Source of the DNA: Polyangiaceae bacterium
GTDB taxonomy: Bacteria; Myxococcota_A; Polyangia; Nannocystales; Nannocystaceae
Reading direction: 5' to 3'
Assembly: GCA_026989935.1 (NCBI GenBank)
Contig: JALSIN010000004.1
Location: forward strand, 1 to 35,839
Length of the DNA: 35,839 nucleotides
In this document: positions 7,950 through 16,988 of the stretch, one piece after another
Layout: each line of letters begins with the position of its first letter
How positions within the stretch are numbered: position 1 is the stretch's first letter
The notes under the pieces: model-generated
What the model was told of the DNA's origin: nothing
The model's database searches: none
Seen by the model: the letters and a program-made list of their open reading frames with translations, nothing else
Translations under genes and position numbers: made by a program

Positions 7950-8318
7950 CCGCAGACATGCACGTTGTCACCACCGAGGCCAAGGCTTCGCTCACCGCGG
8001 TCTGCAAGGCCCTCGGAGCCCGCCTCGCAGCGACTACAACAGACGGACGCGCAAGCCCAGTCCGCGACGATTCGACACCCGGCGGCTCGACGTCGAGGCT
8101 GCAACGCCGACCTCGCACTTCAGGCCCTCGACCAGGCCGTGGCACGACACGCCCCGGGGCCGGGCCTACTCGGCCACACCGATCGGGGCTTCACCTACAC
8201 AGCGGACGCCTATCCGAGACGACTTCGCGACAGGCAGGCCGTCGTCCGGGTACAAAACCCCGGACCAAGTTCATCGACGCACCACGGCGCGAGGGGCCCG
8301 CGCTGCGTACGCAGCCAT
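7946..8318 (+). pseudogene. Remnant of IS3 transposase OrfB (DDE integrase), deleted and frameshifted
   Basis: The piece starting at 7946 ('[19 protein letters not shown]') resembles the start of OrfB. A short '[12 protein letters not shown]' follows in another frame. The sequence then jumps to '[18 protein letters not shown]...[13 protein letters not shown]', which in intact IS3 OrfB lies around the second catalytic Asp. The C-terminal catalytic Glu region is absent. At least one large deletion and several frame changes are needed, so it cannot encode an active enzyme. Confidence 0.75.
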
Positions 8319-8341
8319 TCCAAGAGATCGGGGCAACTCCA
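8319..8341 (-). repeat. Right terminal inverted repeat of the IS3 element
   Basis: The sequence TCCAAGAGATCGGGGC...TCCA is the partner of 7582-7604. It ends 8 bases before the stop codon of the convergent - strand gene. Confidence 0.85.
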
Positions 8342-8349
8342 TGCGGGCG

Positions 8350-9579
8350 CTACGTCTCCTCTGGAAGACCGAGCCTCGCGGCCAAGACCTGGCGTACGAA
8401 GACCGCTTGTGCGCGATCGGTTGCCACGAGTTCCAGGACACGGGCCCGCGTCTGGGGCTCGCATCCCAGGATCGTGGCTGCCTTCATGGCGTAGTCATAC
8501 GCCTCGTGGACGTCGAGATCGGTGACGTCGTAGCCCCACCCCTCGGCGAGCCACCGCAGCGACGCCAGCGCGACCTCGAGCGCGAAACTGGGATCGTCGG
8601 CCACGTGGTCTCGCGCAGCTCGATTCAGGGTCCTCGGGTCGCAGGGTGAGCGGTCGGCCAGACGCACCGCGAGGTCACGGAGCCCAAGTCGCCTGGCCGT
8701 GGCGAACCATTTGCCCTCGTCGCCGGGCGTGGACCGGATCAGGTCGGCGAGGATTTCCACCGGATCCTTGCTCGGATACTTCCTGGCGATGGTACGGAAG
8801 GTGGCGAGCCGGGTCGTGGCCTGGTTCGCCAGGATGGCGTAGCGGTCGTACGCCTCTTCGATGCGGCCGGCGGCGAGCAGGATTTCCTCGCACAAGCAGG
8901 CGACACGGATCGCGTCGCTCGGACCGCACGAGGCCTCCGCGTACTCGATGGCCTCATCGACACGACCCATGGCAGCGAGGGCACGCACGCCGTACCCGCG
9001 GTCGGGCCACCATCGGAGGCGCGCGCGTTCGATCAGGTCGAGCAGTTCCTCGTACCGCCCCGCGGCCAACAGGCAGGACAGACACGCCGAGGTGCCGTGG
9101 AAGAAGCCGCCGAGCTTCGGATCGGATCTCGACGCCATCTCGACGAAGGGCGCGAGCCGATCGGCCCACTCCGAGGCGACCTCGGGCGACCCGCACAGCT
9201 CGCCCCATGCGTCGCCCAGGGCCTCGATGTAGGGGATCGTGTCGGCCTCGTGGGCCGCCCACAGCCTCTCGAGCCAGCGTTGCCGCGTCTTCGCATCCAC
9301 CGGGGCCCGGGCGATGATGGGCACGACGGCGTCGATGGCCCTGTTCACCGCGGCGCCGATGGCGCCGGACGAACTATCGACCCGCTCGAGTGCCGGCGAC
9401 ACCTTCTCCAGGAAACGTACCGCCCCCTCCGCAGCGACGACGGGCTCCTTGCGCGCCACCTTCTTGATCTCGGAAACGGCCTCCTCGATGCGCTTGATGG
9501 CCGGCTGGGAACGCCACCCGAAGGCCCGCGCCCGAAAGCGCGCCGCGAAGGTCCACCGGTGCCGCCCTGCCTTGGTCAT
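8350..9579 (-). CDS. Conserved-looking alpha-helical repeat protein of unknown function
   Basis: The protein is 409 aa from the ATG at 9579 ([22 protein letters not shown]); the longer track ORF to 10131 runs through another gene. It is soluble, with no signal peptide. After a charged N-terminus ('[20 protein letters not shown]') it consists of helix-loop-helix units typical of a TPR/HEAT-like solenoid ('[18 protein letters not shown]', '[19 protein letters not shown]', '[15 protein letters not shown]'). It resembles a widespread uncharacterised family that I remember only by such motifs, and I cannot assign a reaction. Its ATG overlaps the TGA of the upstream gene (ATGA at 9576-9579), so they form an operon. 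Its stop lies 8 bp from the IS right end, so the last residues might be altered by the insertion. Confidence 0.75.
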   Translation of the reverse strand: MTKAGRHRWTFAARFRARAFGWRSQPAIKRIEEAVSEIKKVARKEPVVAAEGAVRFLEKVSPALERVDSSSGAIGAAVNRAIDAVVPIIARAPVDAKTRQRWLERLWAAHEADTIPYIEALGDAWGELCGSPEVASEWADRLAPFVEMASRSDPKLGGFFHGTSACLSCLLAAGRYEELLDLIERARLRWWPDRGYGVRALAAMGRVDEAIEYAEASCGPSDAIRVACLCEEILLAAGRIEEAYDRYAILANQATTRLATFRTIARKYPSKDPVEILADLIRSTPGDEGKWFATARRLGLRDLAVRLADRSPCDPRTLNRAARDHVADDPSFALEVALASLRWLAEGWGYDVTDLDVHEAYDYAMKAATILGCEPQTRARVLELVATDRAQAVFVRQVLAARLGLPEET

Positions 9580-10154
9580 GCGCCCCCCGGGTGCTCGACG
9601 AACTCGCGTCGAATCGCTGGGAAACGCCCACACCGCGAACGAATCCCGGCGCCCCACCGACGGCGATCGGGCGTCGGTTCGATCGCCGCGCAGGCCGCGA
9701 ACCGTTGGACCGCACGCCCTTGCAACTCGTGCGCTGCAAGGGGCGCCTCGTCCAGGCATTCGCAACCCCCGCACGCGCCGTCGGTCACGACCTCGGCCGC
9801 CGCCTCGGATGCCGCGAGGACGGTCTTCCCGTCGGTGTCGAAGCCGAGCATCTCCTCGCCCATTGTACATGGACCAAGGTCGATCTCTCCACCGCCCACG
9901 GCGATGCGCCACGCTCGAAGGATCTGGGCGGCGGCCGGGCCCTCCTTGCCGAGCACCGCGCTCGATCCCCGTCGCAGGCCATCGTCGATCACCGGCGAGT
10001 CCGCGTCGCCCGCACGTCGGGCGGGTTCGACGAAAACGGACACTTCGGACACCTCGCCGCGAGACGAACCGCGACGTATCCACCTCGATCCACGAGCAGC
10101 CGCGCGATCGATGACGAGCCTCGTGACGCATCCGGGCATACCGTCACCGAACAT
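9576..10154 (-). CDS. Hypothetical protein, coupled upstream partner of the solenoid protein
   Basis: The ORF is about 192 aa from an ATG at 10154; an ATG at 10139 (MPGCVTRLVID) is an alternative. I do not recognise it. The best evidence that it is real is the ATGA overlap with the downstream gene. The middle ('SEVSVFVEPARRAGD', 'ILRAWRIAVGGGEIDLGP', 'DGKTVLAASEAAAEVVTD') reads like a folded alpha/beta protein, with two CGGC-like Cys in 'TDGACGGCECLDE'. There is no signal peptide or membrane segment. The opposite-strand ORF 9591..10280 is Arg/Pro-rich and taken as its shadow. No clear ribosome site is visible. Confidence 0.5.
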   Translation of the reverse strand: MFGDGMPGCVTRLVIDRAAARGSRWIRRGSSRGEVSEVSVFVEPARRAGDADSPVIDDGLRRGSSAVLGKEGPAAAQILRAWRIAVGGGEIDLGPCTMGEEMLGFDTDGKTVLAASEAAAEVVTDGACGGCECLDEAPLAAHELQGRAVQRFAACAAIEPTPDRRRWGAGIRSRCGRFPAIRREFVEHPGGA

Positions 10155-10218
10155 CCGCCGATGAGGTCGCAAGGTCCGTTTCTCTCTGGGGACCAAAGGG
10201 GTACGAACCGGGGGGGGC

Positions 10219-10236
10219 CGGGGGCATCGTCCCCCG
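10219..10236 (-). terminator. Possible GC hairpin after the RND pump gene
   Basis: CGGGGG-catcgt-CCCCCG forms a perfect 6-bp stem with a 6-base loop. It lies 4 bases beyond the RND stop codon on the - strand. No T-run follows, so if it terminates transcription it would need a factor. In DNA this GC-rich it could also be chance. Confidence 0.3.
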
Positions 10237-10240
10237 CAGG

Positions 10241-12110
10241 TCAGCACTCGCCGGGGCGGATGCGGAAGACCAGGGCGTAGAGCACCGGGACGACGAGCAG
10301 GGTCAGCGCCGTACCGAAGCCCAGGCCGAACACGATGGTCACCGCCATGGACGCGAAGAAGGCGTCCGACAGCAGCGGCAGCATCCCCAGCATCGTCGTC
10401 AGCGCCGCCATCACCACGGGTTGCACGCCGCATCCACAGGTCCACCATGATCTGCGGGCGCGTCGAGGCGGGGAAGAAACTCTGCTCCACACCGCCGAAG
10501 CCCACCACCGCCGCCGCCAACAGCCCCACCGCACCCAGCGCCGCCCACCCCCGGCGCGGCAAGAGCACCCCCAGCAACCGCCGCACCCCCCGACCCATGA
10601 AGCCGCCGTCGGATGCCTCGCCGGCCTGCTTCGGCGGGCGCAGGAACATGGCGCACAGCACGGGCGTGACCGTCACCGCCGTCACCCAGCTAAGGCCCAG
10701 GGCATACATGATGACGTAGTACAGCGACCGGCAGTACTCGCCCGTGCCGTCGTTCGAGGTGCCGATCGCCGCGAAGCTCAGGATCGCGATGGCCGTCGCC
10801 ATCAAGAGCGGCACGGCCGTCTGCCGCACGACCGCCTCGGACGCCGCCTCGACCCGCTGCCCCCGCGCCATGCCCGCCAGGGTGCCGTCCACCACCACGA
10901 TGGCGTTGTCCACCAGCATCCCCAGCGCGATGACCAGCGCCCCCAGGGAGATCCGTTCGAGCAAGATCCCCTGGGCGTACATCAACAGGAACGTGCCGCA
11001 GATCGTCAGCAGCAGCACGGCCCCGATGAGCAGGCCGCTGCGCAGCCCCATGAACAGCAGCAGCACCACCACCACGATGGCCACGGCCTCCACCAGGTTC
11101 ACCACGAACGCCCCGATGGCCTCGGTCACCGCCTTGGACTGCAACGCGATCACGTGGAACGACACGCCCAGCGGCTGCAGATAGGTGATCTCGGCCATCT
11201 TGCGCTCGAGCGCCTGGCCCATGGTCACCACGTTGCCCCCCGGCGCCGTGGAGATCGCAAGCCCCACCGCCGGCGCCCCGTCCACCCGCAAGAGCACGTC
11301 GGGCGGATCCCGAAACACCCGCCGCACCCGCGCCACGTCGCCCAGGCGCACCAGCCCGCCCCCCGGCGCCGCCACCTGCAGGTCCGCCAGGTCCGCCACC
11401 GCGTCGCCGGCCTGCACCGGGACGAAACGCACGTACGACGGACCCACCGCCACGCGCCCGGCATCGGCCACCAGGTTGCGCGCGCGCACCACCTCGGCGA
11501 TGGCCGCCGGCGAGCCCCCGAGCTGCGCCACCCGGTCCGACTCGAACGCCACCTCCACCGCCTCCTCGCGCGCGGCGAACAGCTCCACCTTCGCCACGTC
11601 CTCCACCACGAGCAGCTCCTGCTGCAGGCGCTCGGCGTAGACGCGAAGCTCCGACAGCGAGTACTCGTCGCCGGTGATCGCCACGAACACCCCGTACACG
11701 TCGCCGAAGTCGTCGCGCACCAGCGACGGTCCCGCCCCGGGCGGCAGCCGGCCCTGGGCGTCGCCCACCCTGCGCCGCAGCTCGTCCCACACCTGCGGCA
11801 AGGTGGTGCGGTCGTACTGGTCGCGGATCGTCACCGTCACGATGGATCGGCCCGGCTCCGACCGCGACCGCACGTGGTCCACCTGGGCCATGGCCTGCAC
11901 GGCGCGCTCGATCTCGTCGGACACCTCGCGCGCCACCTCGTCGGCCGTCGCGCCCGAGTAGGGCGTGACCACCACCGCGTCCTTGATTGTAAACTCCGGA
12001 TCCTCCAGGCGGCCGAGCCGCGAAAACGCCCACAGGCCCCCCACCAGCAGCAGGAGCGCGAACACGAGCACGACCGTGCGGCCGCGCAGGGCCAGCGTCG
12101 CGGGGTTCAC
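10241..12110 (-). pseudogene. RND-family efflux pump (HAE1-like inner-membrane transporter), internally deleted
   Basis: The GTG start at 12110 overlaps the membrane-fusion gene stop (GTGA). About 559 codons encode a normal RND first half: TM1 'VVLVFALLLLVGGLWAF', 'YSGATADEVAREVSDEIE', the first periplasmic loop, TM2-TM6 including 'ALGMLVDNAIVVVDGTLAG', and 'QIMVDLWM' at the start of the second periplasmic domain. The frame then breaks near 10425-10433, and a different frame supplies the last ~62 residues of an RND pump ('VVMAALTTMLGMLPLL', 'GLGFGTALTLLVVPVLYAL'). About 395 codons (second periplasmic domain, TM8-TM10) are missing and the join is out of frame. RND pumps normally have about 1,020 aa and form proton-driven trimers exporting drugs or lipophilic compounds. 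This one should be non-functional unless the gap is an assembly fault. Confidence 0.85.
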
Positions 12111-13213
12111 CGGGCCCGCTCGACGCTCCCGTAGAGATCCTCGAACCGCCGCACCACCTGGCCTTCCGAAAGCTCGTGCACCCCGCTGGTCGCGATCTCG
12201 TCCCCGGCCGCCAGCCCCGAGACGACCTGCACGCGATCGCCACGGACTTCCCCGAGCTGCACCGGCGCGGCCGTCACGGCCAGGGTCTTCGGGTCGATCT
12301 TCCACACCCGCGCCTCGCCGTCGGGCGTGGACCACACGGCCTGGGCGGGCACCTCCAGCGGTGCGGCTGCGGCCGCACCGGCAGCCTTCACCGGCTGCAC
12401 CTCGATGGTGGCCGTCATCCCCGGCAAGATGTTCACCCCCTCCGGTGCCTCGATGCGCCAGGTGACCTCGTAGGTCCCGGTCTCGGGGTCCGGCGACGTG
12501 GCGGCCTCGGAAAGGCGCGCCGGGACCGTCTCGTCCGGCAGGGCGTCGAACCGCGCCGTGGCCTGGATCCGGTCGGCGAGCGCTTCGAGGGAGGCAGCAT
12601 CGCCGGCTTGGGCCATGTCGCGCTCGGGCACCTGCGTAACCACCTCGAGCCCGCCCGCTCCCTGCAGCACCACCACCGGCTGCTTGGCCTGGACCGCCTG
12701 GTGGTTCTCGACGGCCACGCGGGCCACGACGCCGGCAAACGGCGCCCGCAGCACCGCATCCTCCACCGCCTTGCGGGTGAGCGCGGCCTCGGCCTGGGCC
12801 TCGCCGAGCTGGCGCCGGGTGACGTCCTGCTCGGCGGCGGACACGATCCCCTTGGCCCCGAGCTCCCGCGTGCGATCGTGCTCGACACGGGCCTGCCGCA
12901 GCCGCGCCTGCGCGCCGAGCAGCTGCGCCCGCAGGTCGCGGTCGTCGAGCCGTGCAATCACCTGCCCCGCCTCGACCTTCTGACCCTCCGTCACCGAAAG
13001 GGCCACCAGCTTGCCGGGCACCTCGAAGCTGAGCTCCGCGTGCTCGGCCGCCTGCACGACGCCCGGCCAGCGCAGCACCCTCCCGGAGGTCTCTCCCACG
13101 ACGAAGGTCTTGACGGGCCGGGCGACCGGCGCGGCGGGCGGGGGCGCCTCGGTCTCCCCGCAGCCCGCGGCGAACACGACCCCCAGGACCAGGGTACGAA
13201 CGGCTCGGCGCAC
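12107..13213 (-). CDS. RND efflux periplasmic adaptor (membrane-fusion) lipoprotein
   Basis: The protein is about 368 aa from the GTG at 13213 (MRRAVRTLVLGVVFAAGC); a GTG at 13240 would add nine residues. A short basic start, a hydrophobic stretch and lipobox FAAGC show a lipid-anchored periplasmic protein. It has the AcrA/HlyD layout: a lipoyl half-motif 'GKLVALSVTEGQKVEAGQVIARLDDRD', a helical hairpin ('AQARLRQARVEHDRTREL...VSAAEQDVTRRQLGEAQAEAAL'), a second lipoyl half ('LRAPFAGVVARVAVENHQAV'), and a beta-barrel with 'NILPGMTATIEV'. It bridges an RND pump to an outer-membrane channel. The partner pump directly downstream is a pseudogene and no TolC-like gene is visible, so the protein may be orphaned or serve another pump. 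Confidence 0.88.
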   Translation of the reverse strand: MRRAVRTLVLGVVFAAGCGETEAPPPAAPVARPVKTFVVGETSGRVLRWPGVVQAAEHAELSFEVPGKLVALSVTEGQKVEAGQVIARLDDRDLRAQLLGAQARLRQARVEHDRTRELGAKGIVSAAEQDVTRRQLGEAQAEAALTRKAVEDAVLRAPFAGVVARVAVENHQAVQAKQPVVVLQGAGGLEVVTQVPERDMAQAGDAASLEALADRIQATARFDALPDETVPARLSEAATSPDPETGTYEVTWRIEAPEGVNILPGMTATIEVQPVKAAGAAAAAPLEVPAQAVWSTPDGEARVWKIDPKTLAVTAAPVQLGEVRGDRVQVVSGLAAGDEIATSGVHELSEGQVVRRFEDLYGSVERAR

Positions 13214-13418
13214 CCCCCGGACATAGCACGGCGGCGGCACTCCCGAAACCGTACCCCCTGCCCGATCCGGGACGGGTCGCCGGCGGGCGCGCCGGCCGTG
13301 TCTCGAACCTTGGACGCAGCCGTCCGTCCCGAACGGTCCCTTCGCGCCGGGCCGTTCACCCCCCGACGCTCCCAGGCGGATCGAGCCCCGCTGCTATGGT
13401 TTGCGCGGCTGCGCCGCC

Positions 13419-16400
13419 ATGGCCCTGATCGTGCACCGCGCCCACCGGGTCGAGCGCCTCGTCGAGGCGCTGGCGGCGTTCCTCGACGCCCATCGGCCCG
13501 CGGACCCGTTCGAGCCGGTGCCCGTGCTGGTGGGCAGCCGCGCGATGGCCTCGTGGCTGCGGCACGAGCTCGCCACGCGCCGCGGGGTGGCGGCCGGCCT
13601 CCTGTTGCCCCTGCCGCGCCGGGGGATCACGGCGGCGGTCACCGCCTGCCTGAACCGGGCCCCCGCCATCCGGATCGAACCCGACCGCTCGGATCCGTTC
13701 GACCCCGACCCCCTCGCCCTGCGCCTGTTGGAGATCCTCCACGCGGAGAAGGACGGGGCACCGGCCGAGTTCGCCCGCGCGATCACGACCCGCGAGGAGG
13801 ACGGCGCCGTCGTGGCCGACCGCCGAGCCTTCGCCTTCGCCCGGCAGGTGGCGCAAGTGCTCGACCGGCTGTTGTACGAGGCCCCGGATCTCGCTGGTCG
13901 CCTCGCCGACCGCGGGCGCCCGGTCGAGACGTTCCTCGCGCGCCTGCTGCGCGCCGCCGGCGCCCTCGACCATCCCGAAAGTCCGGTCGTGCGTCACCAC
14001 GCCCTTTCCGAGCGCGCCGCCGCGCCGGCCGGTCGTGCCCCACCCCACCTGCTGTTGTTCGGGATCTCCACCCTGCGCCCCGGCGACCGCGCCCGCCTGC
14101 GCCGGCTCGCACGCATCCTCGACGTGCACCTGTTCTCCGTGGTGCCCACGCCCCACTTCTTCCTGACGGGGCCGCACGCCCGCGCGGGCGAGCATCCCGA
14201 AAACCCCCTGCTCGCGGCGCTCGGGCACGGCAGCCGCGCCCTGCTCGACCTGGTCACGGAGGAGGAGGGCTTCGACCTCGACGTGCGGGAGCGCGACCAC
14301 TTCGCCGAGGCCCCCGCGCCGGCCTCGCTGCTGCACAGACTCCAGAGGTGGATCTTCGACGCCGGTCCGCTCCCGGAACCCGGCGCCCCTCGCTGGGCCG
14401 CCGACGACTCCATCACGTTCCACGCCGCCCCCGGCGCGTTGCGCCAGTGCGAGGTGGTCCGGGACCTGTTGATGGCCGCCTTCGCCGAGGACCCCACCCT
14501 CATGCCGCGGGATGTCGTGATCCAGACGCCGCAGCCCGCCGTCTACGCCCCGCTGCTTTCGCTGGTGCTCGGCCGCCGCGTTCCGGTGGAGGCGACCGGT
14601 CGGCAGACCGACCCCGAAGCGCGCGTCTTTCCGGCGATCCCCGTGGCGGTCAGCGACCTCGGCCTGCGCGAGCGCAACGTCGCGGCCCAGGTCCTCCTGA
14701 CCCTGCTGGCGCTCGCGGCCGGCCGCCTGCGGGCGCCCGACGCCGCCGACCTGTTCGGCCTCGAAGCGGTGCGACGCGCGCTCGACGTCCCGCCCGACGG
14801 CGCCGAGACGTTCGCCCGCCTCCTGGCCGAAAGCGGCTTCACCTGGGGCGCGGACGCCGAGGACCGCCAGCACACGCTCGACGCCGCGGACTGGATGCCG
14901 GCGGGGGCGCGCGACCTGGTGGACGACCACGGCTCGGCGCGGTTCGCCGCCGGCCGGCTCGCCCTGGGCGCCGCGCAGCACGACCCGGACCCGCTTTGGG
15001 TGCAGCCCGCGCCCCCGCCGCTGGCGACCGTCGCGCCGGTGGAGGCGCCGGCCGGCACCCCGCAGCGCCTCGCCGCGAGCCTGGCCATGGGCCTTCGCAT
15101 GCTCGAGCGCACCCGCGAGCGGCTCACCCGCCCCCGGACCGCCGAGGCGTGGGCGCGCGTCCTCGCCGAGACCCTCGACGCCTGGTGCGACCTGCCGCCC
15201 GAGCAGGCGTTCTTGCGCCGGGAGATCGACGACGTGCTCGACGCGTTCGCCCGCGACGGCGAGGGCGCCGCCGTGCGGCTGGAGGTCGGCGCGGTGCTCG
15301 ACGAGCTCGAGCGGCGCTGCGACCGGCCGCTGCGCGCCGGCCGCCCGGCCACCGGCGCGGTCACGATAAGCGGCCTCGAACCCATGCGCGTGGTGCCGTT
15401 TCGCCTGGTGGTGCTCGTCGGGATGGACGACGGGGCGTTCCCCCGCACCGAGGCCCGACCCTCGTGGGATCCGCTCGCCGGCGACCCGCGCGTCCTGGCC
15501 CGGGCCGACGTCGATCGGCACATCCTGCTGGAGGCGATCCTGTCGGCCCGCGACCGCCTCGTCGTCACCTTCTCGGGCCGCGACCCACACACGAACGAGC
15601 CGCGGCCCGCGGCCGTGCCCATCGAGGAGCTCGTCGCCACCCTCGGCACGCTCACCGGCGCGGCGCGCTCCGAGCTCGTGGTGGAGCACCCGCTGCAGCC
15701 CTACGCGCGCCGGGCCTTCGAGCCGGGCCCGACCCAGAGCCCGGATCCAGGGTTCTTCGCCATCGCGCAGCGCCTCGAACGGCTCCGCACGGGCGGCGGG
15801 GCCCCAGCGGCGCGGGCGGACGGCCTGTGGGGCGCGTACGACACGCTTCGCCTGCCCCCGCCACCCGCGGCGGCCGCCGGCCTCGACCTTCGCGAGCTGA
15901 CGAGCTGGCTGTACCGGCCCAACGACACGCTCGTCCGGCAGCGCCTCGCCCTGTGGCCCGACCGCGCCGCCCCCGAACCGCCCGACGTGGACCCCACGGA
16001 CGCCGGCGCGCTGGACCGGGCGCACGCCGCGGCCCTGTTCGAGGACCTCCTGGCCGGCCGGGACGTCGCGGTCCAGCGCGTCCACCGGCGCCTGTGCGCC
16101 GAGGGGCAGTGGGTGCCCGGTGCGGCCGGGCGCGGCGCGTTCGACGACACCGTCCGCGCCCTTTCGGCCTTCGCGCGCGCGATCGAGGCCCTCGAACCGG
16201 CGACCGTGTCGCTCCCCGTGCACGTGGCGTGGCCCGACCGCCCCACCCTCCCCTCCGTCGCGGACACGTTGACGGGCCTGGTGGGCCGCCACGACGGCGC
16301 CGCGACCCTGTTGCTGCCCCTCCACGGCACGAAGACGCCGAGCTCGTACGTGAAGCTGCGCGCCATGGTGATCGCCCTCGTGCTGGCAGCCCGGCCGGGC

Positions 16401-16988
16401 GAGGCCGCAACCGCCGCGCCGGTGGAGGCGGTCGCCCTGTGTGCGTTCGACCCGGCAAGGCGCGCCGCGAAGATCACCGCACGCCCGCTGCCGCCGCCGG
16501 ACGTGGCCCGTGCCCTCCTCGAAGACCTGGTGGCCGTGGCGGCACGGGCGGCCCTGCGCCCGTTGCCGCTGTTTCCGAAGATGAGCGAGGCGATCGCCAC
16601 GGGCCTCGTCGGCCGCACCAAGACCTCGGCGTTCAAGGGACAGCCACCCGAGGCGGTGCTGGACCGGCTGCGGCAGGCCGCGGCCCCGTCGGGCCCGGCG
16701 GTGACCGAGATCGCCTGGGCCGACCTCGCACGGCGGGCACGCAACGGTCTTTCGGGCCGCCGCGGCGCCAGCGACGACCTGGCCGACGACGCGGTCGCCG
16801 CCTTGTTTGCGGGCTACGACCCAGGGCAGTCGATCCTGGCGCGCCGCCACGCGGCCGAGGAGATCGAGCTGGCCGTGCGGGTGTGGGGCCGGGTTCGTTG
16901 GTTCTGGTCGAACCCGGGCTACGGTACGACGCGGACGCCGGCGAAGCCGTCGCGACGGCGCGGCGCCGCGGGAGGTGGCCCGCCATGA
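13419..16988 (+). CDS. recC: RecC, exonuclease V gamma subunit
   Basis: The protein is 1,189 aa from the ATG at 13419 (MALIVHRAHRVERLVEAL); six codons earlier a TTG is possible. It is the right size for RecC and first in a recC-recB-recD operon. Family-type stretches include 'PVPVLVGSRAMASWLRHEL' near the N-terminus, 'LLLFGISTLRPGDRARL', 'SITFHAAPGALRQCEVVRDLL', and 'VTISGLEPMRVVPFRLVVLVGMDDGAFPR', the inactivated helicase-like core with the MRxxPFR..-GM-D--FPR motif. RecC holds the RecBCD complex, splits the DNA strands and scans for the Chi sequence. Its TGA overlaps the recB ATG (ATGA at 16985). A 205-bp gap separates it from the divergent efflux operon; I saw no clear promoter there. Confidence 0.92.
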   Translation: MALIVHRAHRVERLVEALAAFLDAHRPADPFEPVPVLVGSRAMASWLRHELATRRGVAAGLLLPLPRRGITAAVTACLNRAPAIRIEPDRSDPFDPDPLALRLLEILHAEKDGAPAEFARAITTREEDGAVVADRRAFAFARQVAQVLDRLLYEAPDLAGRLADRGRPVETFLARLLRAAGALDHPESPVVRHHALSERAAAPAGRAPPHLLLFGISTLRPGDRARLRRLARILDVHLFSVVPTPHFFLTGPHARAGEHPENPLLAALGHGSRALLDLVTEEEGFDLDVRERDHFAEAPAPASLLHRLQRWIFDAGPLPEPGAPRWAADDSITFHAAPGALRQCEVVRDLLMAAFAEDPTLMPRDVVIQTPQPAVYAPLLSLVLGRRVPVEATGRQTDPEARVFPAIPVAVSDLGLRERNVAAQVLLTLLALAAGRLRAPDAADLFGLEAVRRALDVPPDGAETFARLLAESGFTWGADAEDRQHTLDAADWMPAGARDLVDDHGSARFAAGRLALGAAQHDPDPLWVQPAPPPLATVAPVEAPAGTPQRLAASLAMGLRMLERTRERLTRPRTAEAWARVLAETLDAWCDLPPEQAFLRREIDDVLDAFARDGEGAAVRLEVGAVLDELERRCDRPLRAGRPATGAVTISGLEPMRVVPFRLVVLVGMDDGAFPRTEARPSWDPLAGDPRVLARADVDRHILLEAILSARDRLVVTFSGRDPHTNEPRPAAVPIEELVATLGTLTGAARSELVVEHPLQPYARRAFEPGPTQSPDPGFFAIAQRLERLRTGGGAPAARADGLWGAYDTLRLPPPPAAAAGLDLRELTSWLYRPNDTLVRQRLALWPDRAAPEPPDVDPTDAGALDRAHAAALFEDLLAGRDVAVQRVHRRLCAEGQWVPGAAGRGAFDDTVRALSAFARAIEALEPATVSLPVHVAWPDRPTLPSVADTLTGLVGRHDGAATLLLPLHGTKTPSSYVKLRAMVIALVLAARPGEAATAAPVEAVALCAFDPARRAAKITARPLPPPDVARALLEDLVAVAARAALRPLPLFPKMSEAIATGLVGRTKTSAFKGQPPEAVLDRLRQAAAPSGPAVTEIAWADLARRARNGLSGRRGASDDLADDAVAALFAGYDPGQSILARRHAAEEIELAVRVWGRVRWFWSNPGYGTTRTPAKPSRRRGAAGGGPP

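Larger units (their letters stand above)
7582..8341 (+). mobile_element. IS3-family insertion sequence, internally deleted (760 bp)
   Basis: Imperfect 23-bp terminal inverted repeats (19 of 23 matching, both beginning TGG and sharing TGCCCCGAT.TCTTGGA) bound the element. It contains an open IS3-type orfA and, in the -1 frame, scattered orfB fragments: an early 'TAVCKALG' and a late '[21 protein letters not shown]'. Complete IS3 elements are about 1.2-1.5 kb, so roughly half the transposase gene is missing, including most of the DDE domain. No 3-4-bp target duplication is seen: the left flank ends ..CGGTC and the right flank begins TGCGG. It is therefore immobile on its own, and its two flanks come from different places. 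Confidence 0.88.

Noticed and set aside
7578-8345. Target-site duplication of the IS3 element
   Set aside because: The bases next to the two inverted repeats (..GGTC and TGCG..) do not match for 3 or 4 bp.
9591-10280. 229-aa + strand ORF
   Set aside because: The - strand frame has a coupled ATGA junction with the next gene and more protein-like content.
10335-12134. 599-aa His/Arg/Gln-rich + strand ORF
   Set aside because: Antisense shadow of the RND gene; composition is typical of such shadows.
12176-16984. ORF track entry giving a 2,906-aa + strand protein ending in RecB
   Set aside because: The part before 16985 is an Arg/Pro/Gly-rich open frame antisense to the efflux adaptor and out of frame within recC. 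RecB has its own ATG with GGGAGG.
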